Positions 6,756-14,263 are shown, numbered from the stretch's first letter. The stretch is 14,694 bases of DNA from an uncultured Oscillospiraceae bacterium (GCA_947630345.1 CANRHF010000031.1:1-14694), one strand, 5' to 3'. Translations and numbers: made by a program. The notes: generated from the letters alone by a model not told the origin.

Positions 6756-7784
6756 TTATCCCAACTTGATCATTTTGCACAGCACCCGGTAGCCGAACAG
6801 ACAGAAGGAGCCCCGCAGCTTCCAGGGCATCCAATAGACAAAGATGGGCAGGCCCTTGGTACGCAGATATTTGTACAGCTTCGGATCGTTTTCCTTGATA
6901 TGGTCCCACAGCTCCTGGTAGGCCTGCTTCCGCTCCGGCGCGTCCCCGCCGCTGCAGCAGAACATAATGGTGTTCATCATGATGGCCCCCAGGCAGTGGA
7001 GCATATAATTCCGGAGACCGGATTCGTAGGTCATGATCTGGTCGTAGGAGTAGGCGTCCAGCATCCGGCGCATCACCCGGATCTGCTGATCATAACGAGT
7101 GATAATATTTTTCTCTGTTACAGACTGGTCTCCCCGGCCGATGAAATAGTGGTACAGGTCCACGTCCAGGTAGTAGAGCTTCTTGGCGTGGGGCAGCGGG
7201 TAGTAGGCAAACAGGTTGTCCACATAGAAGGTATGCTCCGGCAGCTCCACCCCGCAGTCCCGCAGCAGCTGGGTCTTGTACATGACGCTGTGCATCAGCA
7301 GCACCTGGGCGCCGTAGAAGGGCTTGACCTCGCTCCAGGTGAACAGCCGCCCCACGGGAAAGTGGGACCGCCACTCCCGGACAAACTGGGTTTGGTCCTG
7401 GGCGTGGTCATAGATGAAGTTGGTAAAGTACAAGTCGGCCTCGATGCCCTTGGAGACATGGCCCCGGACGGTGTCCAGCAGGGCCTTGAGGGCTTTCTCG
7501 TCCACCCAGTCATCGGAGTCGATGACCTTGTAATAAAGGCCGGTGGCCTCCTTCAGACCGTGGTTGACGCCCGCGCCATGGCCGCCGTTGGGCTGGTGGA
7601 TGGCCCGGATGATGGTGGGATATTGCTCGGCAAAGCTATCGGCGACGGCGCCGGTATTGTCCTTAGAGCCGTCGTTGATGATGAGAATCTCCACTTCCTC
7701 CCCGCCGGTCAGGAGAGTCTCCACCGCATGATGGAGGTAATCCTGGGAATTATAGCTGGGAATGGCGAAGCTGATAAGTTTCAT
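6756..7784 (-). CDS. Family 2 glycosyltransferase
   Basis: 342 residues, a GT-A fold enzyme that moves a sugar from a nucleotide donor. Seen: N-terminal ISFAIPSYNSQDYL (4-17), nucleotide-binding NDGSKDNT (37-44), the NGGHGAGVNHGL stretch (66-77), and the DxD-type metal site DSDDW (89-93). The C-terminal two thirds are unlike housekeeping dolichol-type enzymes and carry many aromatic residues; acceptor unknown, perhaps a surface polysaccharide or teichoic-type polymer. No signal peptide; cytoplasmic or membrane-associated. The start at 7784 is the only one, since an in-frame stop lies 12 nt upstream. The AGGA ribosome site is about 14 nt away, unusually far, so translation may be weak. Monocistronic; it diverges from the small membrane peptide gene. 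Confidence 0.9.
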   Translation of the reverse strand: MKLISFAIPSYNSQDYLHHAVETLLTGGEEVEILIINDGSKDNTGAVADSFAEQYPTIIRAIHQPNGGHGAGVNHGLKEATGLYYKVIDSDDWVDEKALKALLDTVRGHVSKGIEADLYFTNFIYDHAQDQTQFVREWRSHFPVGRLFTWSEVKPFYGAQVLLMHSVMYKTQLLRDCGVELPEHTFYVDNLFAYYPLPHAKKLYYLDVDLYHYFIGRGDQSVTEKNIITRYDQQIRVMRRMLDAYSYDQIMTYESGLRNYMLHCLGAIMMNTIMFCCSGGDAPERKQAYQELWDHIKENDPKLYKYLRTKGLPIFVYWMPWKLRGSFCLFGYRVLCKMIKLG

Positions 7785-7811
7785 AAGGGTCGGTCACATC
7801 CTTTCTGTAAT

Positions 7812-7840
7812 AGCATACCACATTCTTTTCCAAAATGGAA
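7812..7840 (-). promoter_or_regulatory. Promoter of the glycosyltransferase
   Basis: Leftward TTCCAT (7840-7835), 17 nt, TATGCT (7817-7812), with an extended -10 TGG. Confidence 0.5.
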
Positions 7841-7903
7841 CCCCCAAGGCGGAATTGATTGAAAAAATAACGGAAATAAAAAGATTCTTTCGAGGGAAAG
7901 GGG

Positions 7904-7910
7904 CATACTA
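7904..7910 (+). promoter_or_regulatory. CATACTA element, sigma-G-like -10
   Basis: CATACTA is an exact sigma-G-type -10 and would start a message at about 7917, right before AAAGGAGGG. No good -35 is seen (AAGATT at 7881-7886 lies 17 nt upstream), so the assignment is tentative. Confidence 0.3.
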
Positions 7911-7932
7911 GCATCAGAAAGGAGGGAGTTTT

Positions 7933-8106
7933 ATGGAATGGAAAGGATGGGCCCTGGCGATGGGGATCGGCGCCACTGCTGGCGCTGTGGCGATCCTGAT
8001 GATGCCCCGCACCAACCCTGCCCGCCGGCTTGCCGCGCAGGCCGCCGACAAGGTAGAGGACGCCGCCTGGAAGGTGTCCGACAAGATCAGCCAGAAGTTC
8101 GACTGA
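7933..8106 (+). CDS. 57-residue single-span membrane peptide
   Basis: A small gene with a strong AAAGGAGGG site 7 nt before the ATG. Residues 5-24 form one hydrophobic, Gly/Ala-rich span (WALAMGIGATAGAVAILMM). The cytoplasm-side tail is an amphipathic, charged helix (ARRLAAQAADKVEDAAWKVS), the layout of YtxH-like small proteins. Function unknown. It diverges from the glycosyltransferase and is followed by large hairpins. The CATACTA upstream hints at forespore expression, which is only a suggestion. The ribosome site and protein-like composition make me confident it is translated. Confidence 0.78.
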   Translation: MEWKGWALAMGIGATAGAVAILMMPRTNPARRLAAQAADKVEDAAWKVSDKISQKFD

Positions 8107-8110
8107 GCTT

Positions 8111-8199
8111 CCGGCGGGCCGTAACCGCCGGTCTGAGGGCCATCGTACCGCCGCCCGGTAACGCCGCCGCGGCGGGGTGATGGCCCTCCCCTGCTTTTT
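8111..8199 (+). terminator. Two GC-rich hairpins, probable terminator of the small peptide gene
   Basis: First hairpin: CCGGCGG (8111-8117) with CCGCCGG (8125-8131). Second, larger: GAGGGCCATC (8135-8144) with GATGGCCCTC (8179-8188), continuing inward through G-T pairs to CCGCCGC/GCGGCGG (8148-8154 with 8169-8175). CCCTGCTTTTT follows, so the U run starts about 5 nt late. It could instead be a structured 3' end or a repeat. Confidence 0.5.
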
Positions 8200-8204
8200 G
8201 GGGC

Positions 8205-8233
8205 TTGCTTTTTCCTCCGTTTGGGCGTATGAT
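8205..8233 (+). promoter_or_regulatory. Sigma-A promoter of the zinc-ribbon membrane protein
   Basis: TTGCTT (8205-8210), 17 nt, TATGAT (8228-8233), start about 8240. This decides against upstream in-frame starts at 8205 and 8229. Confidence 0.55.
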
Positions 8234-8255
8234 GGAGGAAAGGGGGGCAAAGGTC

Positions 8256-8828
8256 ATGGGTTGGAGCTTTTGGGGCGGATTTCTGGCGGTGGCGCTGATC
8301 CTGATCGTGGCGGGCGTCCTCCTGCGGAATCGGATCCGGGCGTTTTCCCGGCGGATTTTCGGCAGGCCGGATCTTCTGGGCGCTCTGGAAGCGCTGGAGG
8401 ATCCAGCCCAGGCCGCTCCCCGCTCTCTCAATGGGATGGACCGGCTGCTGCTGCCCCAGATCCTCCGGGATTTCCCGGATTTTGACCTGCGCCAGGCCAA
8501 GGAGGCCGCGCAGGCCTATCTGCGGGAGAACCTGGCGGGAAAAGAGGAGCTGCGGATCCACAACGTGGTGCTTTCGCAGTATTTTCCCGCCCTGGTAGAG
8601 AAAACCACGGTTTTTCAGGCCGCTGTGAGCTTCCGGGAGGGCGGTGCCACAGTTCAGAAACGGTACGATCTGAGCTACGCCTACCGGTTACCCGGAGGCG
8701 CCGGCGCCAACTGTCCAAACTGCGGAGGCGTCCTGGCGCCCGGGCAGCTGCAATGCGCCTACTGCGGCTCCTGGGTCGCCAACCCCATGGGCGCGGTCTG
8801 GTCCTTTTCCCGGATGGAAGAAACGTAA
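8256..8828 (+). CDS. Tim44-like membrane protein with C-terminal zinc ribbon
   Basis: 190 residues. One N-terminal span (about 5-23), then a soluble region (about 55-145) resembling the Tim44-like/NTF2-type domain of Clostridia: GMDRLLLPQILRDFPDFD, a helical QAYLREN stretch, then strands with FQAAVSFREGG and KRYDLSYAYRL. It ends in a zinc ribbon, C153-x2-C156-x10-C167-x2-C170 (CPNCGG, CAYCG). The role is unknown; such proteins are generally annotated as zinc-ribbon domain proteins. I chose the ATG at 8256 because it falls after the mapped promoter and has GGGGGG 8 nt upstream. It is likely anchored with the bulk in the cytoplasm. Closed by its own terminator. Confidence 0.82.
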   Translation: MGWSFWGGFLAVALILIVAGVLLRNRIRAFSRRIFGRPDLLGALEALEDPAQAAPRSLNGMDRLLLPQILRDFPDFDLRQAKEAAQAYLRENLAGKEELRIHNVVLSQYFPALVEKTTVFQAAVSFREGGATVQKRYDLSYAYRLPGGAGANCPNCGGVLAPGQLQCAYCGSWVANPMGAVWSFSRMEET

Positions 8829-8896
8829 AATAAATGCCTTGGGGCAGCTTCCAATAAAACGAGATCGCTGCCAAACAGGCGTGCGACAGAGCAATC

Positions 8897-8936
8897 AGCC
8901 ATACGCGGAAATCAATCCGGGTGTGGCTTCCTTTTT
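8897..8936 (+). terminator. Terminator of the zinc-ribbon protein gene
   Basis: Stem AGCCATAC-G-CGGA (8897-8909) with TCCG-G-GTGTGGCT (8916-8928): 12 pairs with one T-G pair and one G-G mismatch, loop AATCAA, then TCCTTTTT (8929-8936). Confidence 0.65.
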
Positions 8937-8979
8937 GTCTGCCTTTACATTTTGATCGAGTCCACCGAAAGTATTATTT

Positions 8980-9003
8980 GAAATTCTCTAGAATTTCCTT
9001 TTT
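8980..9003. repeat. 18-bp perfect AT-rich palindrome between convergent genes
   Basis: GAAATTC (8980-8986), TCTA, GAATTTC (8991-8997), followed by CTTTTT (8998-9003). It may serve as a weak terminator or be a protein-binding site. It lies 8 nt beyond the ABC permease stop, on the 3' side of both neighbouring genes. Confidence 0.55.
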
Positions 9004-9010
9004 AAGATTT

Positions 9011-11014
9011 TCACCCGATTCCCCAGGCCAGAAGAAGGATCGGGAGCTCCGTAACCGTCAGGGCCAATAGGAGGGCGGGGACCGGGGTGGGGGCGGGACG
9101 GGAGAAGGCGGTGACGATCCAGGCGGCCAGGACGGTCAGAGCCAGGCCGGCAAGCTGCGCGGACAGCAGCAGGGCCAGCACGCTCACAAAGTCCGGCAGC
9201 CAGGCAAAGCCTTCAATCGCCCCCGCCTGGGCCGGCAGGTCCGGCGGACCGTAGGTCCAAACGGCCCAAAGAAGCCGGGGCAGCGTCCCAACCGCCCAGG
9301 TCAGCAGGGCCAAAATGCCGGTCCACAGGGTTTTGTACCGCCGGACCCGCCGGGTTTGGCCGGAGGCCGTGAGCTGGAGGGTCATGGCGCTCTCCCGCTC
9401 CGCCGGGTACAGCCCCGCCAGGGCCAGGGAGAGGACAAAAAACGCCTTCCCCAAGTCCCAAAGCCCGTCCCGGAGGCCCTCCTGGCCGAAATAAGCCCGG
9501 TAAAGGGTCTGGTCCAGATACCGCTGGCCGGGCTTCAACGCGCGGTACTGCTCCTGGGCCTCCCGGAAGGGCTGCTCCGCCGCCAGCTGCCCGTAAAGCT
9601 CCGTGTCCCAGGGCGCGGCGGCAAAGGCGCTGGTCAGCTCCTCTAAGCGGGCCGCCTCGGCGGTCAGGTAGGCGTCCTTTTCCGGACTAGGGTCGCCTGC
9701 TAGAATTTGACTGTACATCCGGTAAAAATAGCCATATTCCGTATTTTCCGCGCCGCGGGGGACGTAAGAGGCAACTTGCGCCAGGGCCAGGAGGAACAGC
9801 AGCAGGGCCGCCCGCTGGGTCCGAAACAGCTTCCGCCCCTCCCAGAGGAACAGATTCGTGTGCCTGGGCGCCCGGGGCAAGGGCAGGGACCACCGGAACT
9901 TCCTGGGAACGGCGGGCAGGAAGCAGAACAGGCCCAGCCCGGTGAGGGTGGATAGAATGCCCATCCCCGCCAGTACCGCCAGGGCCGTCCAGGGCCGGGA
10001 AATGGGCGTGCCCATCCAATTCAAATAGGCGGCGCTCTGGACCAGTTCCTCCAGCCGGGCCAGCCGGGTCAAGCTGAACACCCGAAGCCACAGATTTCCG
10101 GACTCCCCTGCCCACCAGGCGCCCCCCAGCATGGCGGCCAGGGCCAACACCGCCAGAATGGGGCTTCCGGTGGCGCATCCCGCCGCCAGGCAGATCCCCG
10201 CCCAGCTCAAAGCCCAGAGGAGCTTCCAGAGGGCGTAGATTGCAACATATCCCCCGACGGACAGAGGCGCGGGGCAGGCTTCAAAGCCGTAGACTCCCTG
10301 AATGGGCTGGGTCCAGGCGCCCAGGCCCAGGGTTCCGGCGGCAACCGCCAGGTCCGTCAGCAGCAGGGCTGCCCAGACGGCCCCGGTCAGGCAGGCCAAA
10401 ACCGCCCATTTCCGGCGGAAAAGCGCCGCCCGGCCCCGGCGGGTGGGGCGGCTCAGGACCATGCCCCCGCTCCGGCGCTCCAGGGTGGTCAGCACCAGTG
10501 CGCCGGCCAGAACGGCGACGCCCAGGGCCAGGTCCATGCCCCGGTCCGTCAGCAGCACCTCCATCCCGCCCTGGAACACCGGTTCCGGCGTGACGCCCGC
10601 CAGGGCTTCATAGGCGGCCTGGCCCCGCTTCAGGGAGCGGGCCTCGAAGCTGTCCGCCGGACCGAGAAGGCCCAGCCGCTCCTTCAGGGCGGCGTCGTCC
10701 ACCAACCCCTGACGGAAGGCGTCATAATCCCGGGCGGCGGCGATTCGATCCCGGGCCACCGTCAGCAGGGCCAGCTCCGCCCAGGGCCGCTGGGTGTAGC
10801 GCAGGGGCGGGGCCGCCGTGGGGTCCTCCAAAAGGGCAATGTCCGCCTCCAGCGTATCCGGCGCGGCGTAGACCTGCCGGATCTGCGCCATGGTGTAACC
10901 CCCCAGATCCTGGGTACAGCGGAGGAAAAACCAGATCCCGTTTCCCACCAGCACCCCCAGGAGCAGCAGGCAGATCTGGACCTGGGCCAGGAGCTTTTTC
11001 CATTCGTATCTCAT
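9011..11014 (-). CDS. ABC-2 type permease with two fused halves
   Basis: 667-residue integral membrane partner of the ATPase encoded just upstream; an exporter-type (ABC-2) permease of unknown substrate. It appears to be a tandem duplication. Half 1 starts YEWKKLLAQ, has a first span (13-31), an extracytoplasmic domain (about 32-157), a span (161-178), then a cytoplasmic ERRSGGMVLSRPTRRGR segment (179-195) and a run of spans to about 366. Half 2 repeats the plan: WEGRKLFRTQ (391), span (400-418), external domain (about 419-520), span (523-537), ERESAMTLQLTASGQTRR (539-556) and three spans to the end. Fusing both membrane halves is consistent with one polypeptide working with an ATPase dimer. 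It overlaps the ATPase gene by 4 nt (ATGA), so translation is coupled. Last gene of the LytTR-controlled operon. Confidence 0.85.
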   Translation of the reverse strand: MRYEWKKLLAQVQICLLLLGVLVGNGIWFFLRCTQDLGGYTMAQIRQVYAAPDTLEADIALLEDPTAAPPLRYTQRPWAELALLTVARDRIAAARDYDAFRQGLVDDAALKERLGLLGPADSFEARSLKRGQAAYEALAGVTPEPVFQGGMEVLLTDRGMDLALGVAVLAGALVLTTLERRSGGMVLSRPTRRGRAALFRRKWAVLACLTGAVWAALLLTDLAVAAGTLGLGAWTQPIQGVYGFEACPAPLSVGGYVAIYALWKLLWALSWAGICLAAGCATGSPILAVLALAAMLGGAWWAGESGNLWLRVFSLTRLARLEELVQSAAYLNWMGTPISRPWTALAVLAGMGILSTLTGLGLFCFLPAVPRKFRWSLPLPRAPRHTNLFLWEGRKLFRTQRAALLLFLLALAQVASYVPRGAENTEYGYFYRMYSQILAGDPSPEKDAYLTAEAARLEELTSAFAAAPWDTELYGQLAAEQPFREAQEQYRALKPGQRYLDQTLYRAYFGQEGLRDGLWDLGKAFFVLSLALAGLYPAERESAMTLQLTASGQTRRVRRYKTLWTGILALLTWAVGTLPRLLWAVWTYGPPDLPAQAGAIEGFAWLPDFVSVLALLLSAQLAGLALTVLAAWIVTAFSRPAPTPVPALLLALTVTELPILLLAWGIG

Positions 11015-11880
11015 AGCCCCGCCTCCGGGCCGAAGAAGCGCAGATACACATCGTCAAGCGTGGACGCCGCCTCCACCGCCCCCTTTGGCGGCGTGGGCGT
11101 CAGGAGCCGGATGGCCACCTGATCCCCCGCCCGGGCGATGCCGCAGACCTGTCCCAGGCTTTGTGCGGCCTCCACCTGGTCTTCGTCCACCGTCAGGCTC
11201 CAAACCTGGCCAGCCATGGCCTTGAGCAGGGCCTCCGGGGTCTGCTGACACAGGACCTGGCCCCGGTCCAGCAGGATCAGCTCCTTGGCGATAAATTCCA
11301 CATCCGGCACCACATGGGTGGAGAGAATGACGATTTTATCCAAAGCGACCCGGCCAATGAGGTTCCGAACGGCGATCCGCTGCTCCGGGTCCAGCCCGGC
11401 GGTGGGCTCGTCCAGAACCAGAATGTCCGGGTCATGGATCAAAGCGGCCGCGATGAGCAGCCGCTGCTTCATTCCGCCGGAAAAGCCGCCAATGGGCTCG
11501 TGCCGCACCCGGGCCAGGGACAGCAGCCCCAGGGCCCAGGGGATCCGCGCTTTGGCGGCTTTCCGGTCCATCCCGTGAAGGGAGGCCATGTAAAATAGAA
11601 ATTCGTCGGCGGTGAAGGTGGGGTAAAAGGCCGGCTGCTGGGGGCAGTAGCCCAGGCGGCCCCGGAAGGCCGGCCCCAGGGCCCGAATATCCCGGCCGTC
11701 AAAGGTGATCCGGCCCCGGGTCTGCTCCAGATTCCCGGTGAGGATATTCATCAAAGTGCTTTTTCCCGCCCCGTTGGGGCCCAGAAGGCCGTAAATTCCC
11801 GGAGTCAGGGTCAGGTCGATCCCCTTCAGCGCCTGCTTCCGGCCATAGTTTTTCACCAGGCCCTCAAAACACAGCTCCAT
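11011..11880 (-). CDS. ABC transporter ATP-binding protein
   Basis: 289-residue ATPase that powers the permease encoded next. Seen: Walker A GPNGAGKS (34-41), Q-loop CPQQP (79-83), signature GFSGGMKQR (132-140, Phe in place of the usual Leu), Walker B ILVLDE (153-158), D-loop AGLDP (161-165) and switch His189 in STH. It has the layout of ABC-2 exporter ATPases (CcmA/NatA type), with a C-terminal tail of about 80 residues resembling the regulatory tails of those proteins. GAGGTGGGG lies just upstream of the ATG, only 9 nt after the lipoprotein stop. Substrate unknown; drug, peptide or lipid export are all possible. Confidence 0.95.
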   Translation of the reverse strand: MELCFEGLVKNYGRKQALKGIDLTLTPGIYGLLGPNGAGKSTLMNILTGNLEQTRGRITFDGRDIRALGPAFRGRLGYCPQQPAFYPTFTADEFLFYMASLHGMDRKAAKARIPWALGLLSLARVRHEPIGGFSGGMKQRLLIAAALIHDPDILVLDEPTAGLDPEQRIAVRNLIGRVALDKIVILSTHVVPDVEFIAKELILLDRGQVLCQQTPEALLKAMAGQVWSLTVDEDQVEAAQSLGQVCGIARAGDQVAIRLLTPTPPKGAVEAASTLDDVYLRFFGPEAGL

Positions 11881-11889
11881 ATCCCCACC

Positions 11890-13089
11890 TCAGATCCGCT
11901 GGGCCCGGTCGTAGCGCTCGGCGTAAAAATCGTCCTTTTGGATGATGAAATCGCCGCTGTTCCCCTCCCATTTGCCGATAAAGCAGCTCTGGGTCTCTTC
12001 AAGGATGCTGAACATCATGCCGCTGGTCAGCCCGCCGTTTTCCATATGGACCAGTTCCCCGGAGCCGGCGGCCTGATAATAGACGTCGTAATGGTTGTTT
12101 TCGTCCTTGGTGATGGCGAAAACATGGTCGTCCTGAATCCAGTAATTGACGATATTGGGCAGGGTCAGCTCTTTGCCGGCGGTTTCGCTCTCCAGATCGT
12201 AGACATAGACGCTGTCCCCCACTTGATAGACCACTTTATAGCCGTAGACCGCGTTGGGGTCCGCCGTCAATTTCAGGCCCCCCGCTTGGTCCGCCACCAC
12301 GGCGCGCCCGCCGGTGTCCAGGTCCCACAGCTCCAAAAGAGAATCGACGCGGTCATTGGCATTGGCGCTGTTGGGATCGTGCCGGTAGGATCTCAGCAGC
12401 AGCTTATCGCCCTTCATGGCGAGGACGGTCTGCTCCTTCTCCCCATTGTCGTCGAACAGAAACCGCGTTTCGCCGGTGGCCAGGTCCATCAGGTACACCT
12501 TCGCCTCGGTTTGTTCCAACACCTGGCCGTCCTCGATGGAGCGGGTAGTCCAGCTCTCCCGCAGGATGCACCGCCCGCCCTCAAAAAGGGGGAACGTGAT
12601 CTGGACGAATCGGTTTTCCTCATTGGTCCACTGGCGGAGCTGACGAATTTCGCCGGTGGATAGATCCTTTTCCAAAAACGCGGCGCCGCTCCCCTCCCGG
12701 TTTTCCAGGCCATAGAGCTTGCCCCGGTACTCGATGACGGAGGTGACATTCCCAAAATAGGCCCGGCAAGAGGTGTCGTTATGGGCGCAGCCCACCTGTG
12801 CGCACAACGCGGTGTACTTCCCGGACGGAACATCGTAAAACGATACGGAGCCGGCGCAGACATAGAAGCCGTCGGCGCTGGTGCAGGGGATCCGCCCGGA
12901 GATGTTAAACCCCGCGAAGCTGCGGTTCTCCATGGGCAGCATGGCCCTGCTTTGGCTGGGCTGGACGGCTTGGGCAGTCGTAGAATCACTGGGCGGCGCC
13001 GTCTCCGCCGGGTTTCCCCCGCATCCCGCCAGAACCATCAGCGCAAGGCCTGCCGCGCCGATTCGCCTTACCCAACCAAAACGAGCCAT
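11890..13089 (-). CDS. Beta-propeller-like lipoprotein of the ABC operon
   Basis: 399 residues, exported and lipid-anchored: signal peptide with basic RFGWVRR, hydrophobic core and lipobox LAGC, lipidated at Cys23. After a Ser/Thr/Gln linker (24-50) come repeated short strand motifs (YDVPSGKYTAL, KDLSTGEIRQL, MDLATGETRFL, WDLDTGGRAVV, YDLESETAGKEL) about 50-70 residues apart, typical of a beta-propeller of the DUF5050/WD40-like kind found in clostridial lipoproteins. A cysteine motif C96-x4-C101-x-H103-x4-C108 lies near the front. First gene of the operon; GGAGG lies about 8 nt upstream. It probably senses or binds something outside the cell for the transporter; the ligand is unknown. Confidence 0.88.
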   Translation of the reverse strand: MARFGWVRRIGAAGLALMVLAGCGGNPAETAPPSDSTTAQAVQPSQSRAMLPMENRSFAGFNISGRIPCTSADGFYVCAGSVSFYDVPSGKYTALCAQVGCAHNDTSCRAYFGNVTSVIEYRGKLYGLENREGSGAAFLEKDLSTGEIRQLRQWTNEENRFVQITFPLFEGGRCILRESWTTRSIEDGQVLEQTEAKVYLMDLATGETRFLFDDNGEKEQTVLAMKGDKLLLRSYRHDPNSANANDRVDSLLELWDLDTGGRAVVADQAGGLKLTADPNAVYGYKVVYQVGDSVYVYDLESETAGKELTLPNIVNYWIQDDHVFAITKDENNHYDVYYQAAGSGELVHMENGGLTSGMMFSILEETQSCFIGKWEGNSGDFIIQKDDFYAERYDRAQRI

Positions 13090-13187
13090 CTTCGCTACCT
13101 CCAGTTATTGATGTAAATGGATCGGGAGAACATCGTCTGTGTCAGCGGAAATCGTGGCTGCGAATAGGCTATATCCCCCCTGCGTTT

Positions 13188-13216
13188 ATTATACTTTCCG
13201 GTTTTCCGAAAGTCAA
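13188..13216 (-). promoter_or_regulatory. Promoter of the lipoprotein-ABC operon
   Basis: TTGACT (13216-13211), 17 nt, TATAAT (13193-13188), near consensus. The start is at about 13181, with a leader of about 92 nt. The spacer holds an imperfect palindrome (CTTTC/GAAAG arms around CCGG and CC), a possible second binding site. Confidence 0.85.
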
Positions 13217-13225
13217 CGAATCCGC

Positions 13226-13256
13226 AACCAACGCCATCTTTTATGTAATGAACGCA
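13226..13256 (-). promoter_or_regulatory. LytTR-type operator A (direct repeats 21 bp apart)
   Basis: Read leftward: TGCGTTCATT (13256-13247) and GGCGTTGGTT (13235-13226), starts 21 bp apart, the second ending 9 bp before the -35. Tandem 9-10 bp repeats two helical turns apart next to the -35 is the known layout for LytTR-domain activators. The same arrangement recurs at 14224-14254, and a LytTR gene lies between the two. Confidence 0.7.
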
Positions 13257-13258
13257 TA

Positions 13259-13315
13259 CTTTAAAACAGTTGGGAATCTCCGCCGCGAACTGGAACCGGC
13301 AGGCGGCTTTTCCCA
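13259..13315 (-). terminator. Imperfect hairpin after the response regulator gene
   Basis: Read leftward, TGGGAA (13315-13310) pairs with TTCCCA (13276-13271) and CCGCC (13306-13302) with GGCGG (13284-13280), separated by a 3-nt internal loop. ACTGTTTTAAAG follows. A weak terminator at best; it may let some regulator transcript run into the ABC operon. Confidence 0.35.
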
Positions 13316-13328
13316 TCCGGCCCTTGCC

Positions 13329-14045
13329 TCACCCCCTCATGAGCAGGTACGCGTTTTTGATCCGCGGATATTTTCGGGCGCTGACCGGCAGTTCCGTCCC
13401 ATTATCCAGGAGGGCGCCGTCATGATGGAGCCTTTTCAGGCGGCGCCCGTTCACCAAAAAGCTCTTGTGGATCCGCAGGAACCCTTTTTCGGAAAGCTGC
13501 TTCTCCAAATCTGCCAGCGCGGCGTAGCACTGGTATTGCCGGCAGCTCTGGCCGGACTGAACATGGATCACCACCTGCCGAAGCTGGGATTCAATATAGA
13601 GAATGTCCTGAACCCGCAGATCCATCACTTCCCCATTGGCCTTGATTTTCAGGGTCTGCCGCCGGCGATTCAACTGCCGCACCGCCAGATCCAGGCAGGC
13701 CGGCAGCTTTTCCTCCGCCTCAAACTTCATCACATAACGAAACACCTGGACCTCGTACCCCTCCGGGGCGTACTCGATGTAATTGGTGATAAAAATAATG
13801 ACGGCGTCCTGCCGCAGGGTGCGGATCTTCCGGGCAATATCCATACCGTTATAGTCTCCCTGGGCCAAATCGATGTCCAGCAGGGCCAGATCACAGCTGG
13901 CCAGGATCCGCTGGCCGATCCCGGACAGGTCGGTGCTGGTGTGGATCTGCACCGGGATCCCCATTTGGGCCATGCTGTCCGAGACAATGCGCCGCAATTT
14001 TTCCAGCACCGCCGGCTCATCATCGCAGATCACAATTCGGAACAT
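13329..14045 (-). CDS. LytTR-family response regulator
   Basis: 238 residues. An N-terminal receiver domain (about 1-120) has the acidic pair D8-D9 in VICDDEP, phospho-acceptor Asp57 in LALLDIDL, Thr in IIFITNY and Lys in RYVMKFEAEEK (without the usual Pro after Lys, as in many AgrA-like regulators). The C-terminal LytTR DNA-binding domain (about 135-235) has IKANGEVMDLRVQDILYIES, GFLRIHKSFLVN and PVSARKYPRIK. I chose the ATG at 14045 because GGAGGG lies about 7 nt upstream; the frame is open further but without a ribosome site. No histidine kinase is found beside it in this window, though agr-like systems usually keep one adjacent. Two matching operators flank the gene, so it probably controls both. 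Confidence 0.93.
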   Translation of the reverse strand: MFRIVICDDEPAVLEKLRRIVSDSMAQMGIPVQIHTSTDLSGIGQRILASCDLALLDIDLAQGDYNGMDIARKIRTLRQDAVIIFITNYIEYAPEGYEVQVFRYVMKFEAEEKLPACLDLAVRQLNRRRQTLKIKANGEVMDLRVQDILYIESQLRQVVIHVQSGQSCRQYQCYAALADLEKQLSEKGFLRIHKSFLVNGRRLKRLHHDGALLDNGTELPVSARKYPRIKNAYLLMRG

Positions 14046-14072
14046 TCCGCTCCCTCCATTCTCAGGCCCCAG

Positions 14073-14091
14073 GCGCGGCTGCCTGCCGCGC
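14073..14091 (-). other. Hairpin in the regulator's mRNA leader
   Basis: GCGCGGC (14091-14085), loop AGGCA, GCCGCGC (14079-14073): a stable 7-bp GC stem between the start of transcription and the ribosome site. No U run follows, so it is not a simple terminator. Confidence 0.5.
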
Positions 14092-14106
14092 TGCCCTTTT
14101 TCCATC

Positions 14107-14134
14107 ATTATACTGGATTTCTTTCATTTTTCAA
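14107..14134 (-). promoter_or_regulatory. Promoter of the response regulator gene
   Basis: TTGAAA (14134-14129), 16 nt, TATAAT (14112-14107); start about 14100. No LytTR-type repeats lie directly upstream of it in this orientation. Confidence 0.75.
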
Positions 14135-14223
14135 GAGGATCGCTTCCCAGCGAAAATGCTTCTATAGATCGTTTGCCCCCAAAATAAATGGACGGCGGCC
14201 GCTAATTTCTTTTGATAAAAATC

Positions 14224-14254
14224 GGCGTTCATTACATAAAACTAGGCGTCTATT
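14224..14254 (+). promoter_or_regulatory. LytTR-type operator B (direct repeats 21 bp apart)
   Basis: GGCGTTCATT (14224-14233) and GGCGTCTATT (14245-14254), starts 21 bp apart. The 17 bases 14225-14241 are the exact reverse complement of 13239-13255 in operator A. The second repeat ends 9 bp before the -35, as in operator A. Confidence 0.7.
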
Positions 14255-14263
14255 ACCGATTCG

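Noticed and set aside
6900..7862. 320-codon plus-strand frame antisense to the glycosyltransferase
   Set aside because: Antisense shadow; the minus-strand frame carries clear glycosyltransferase motifs.
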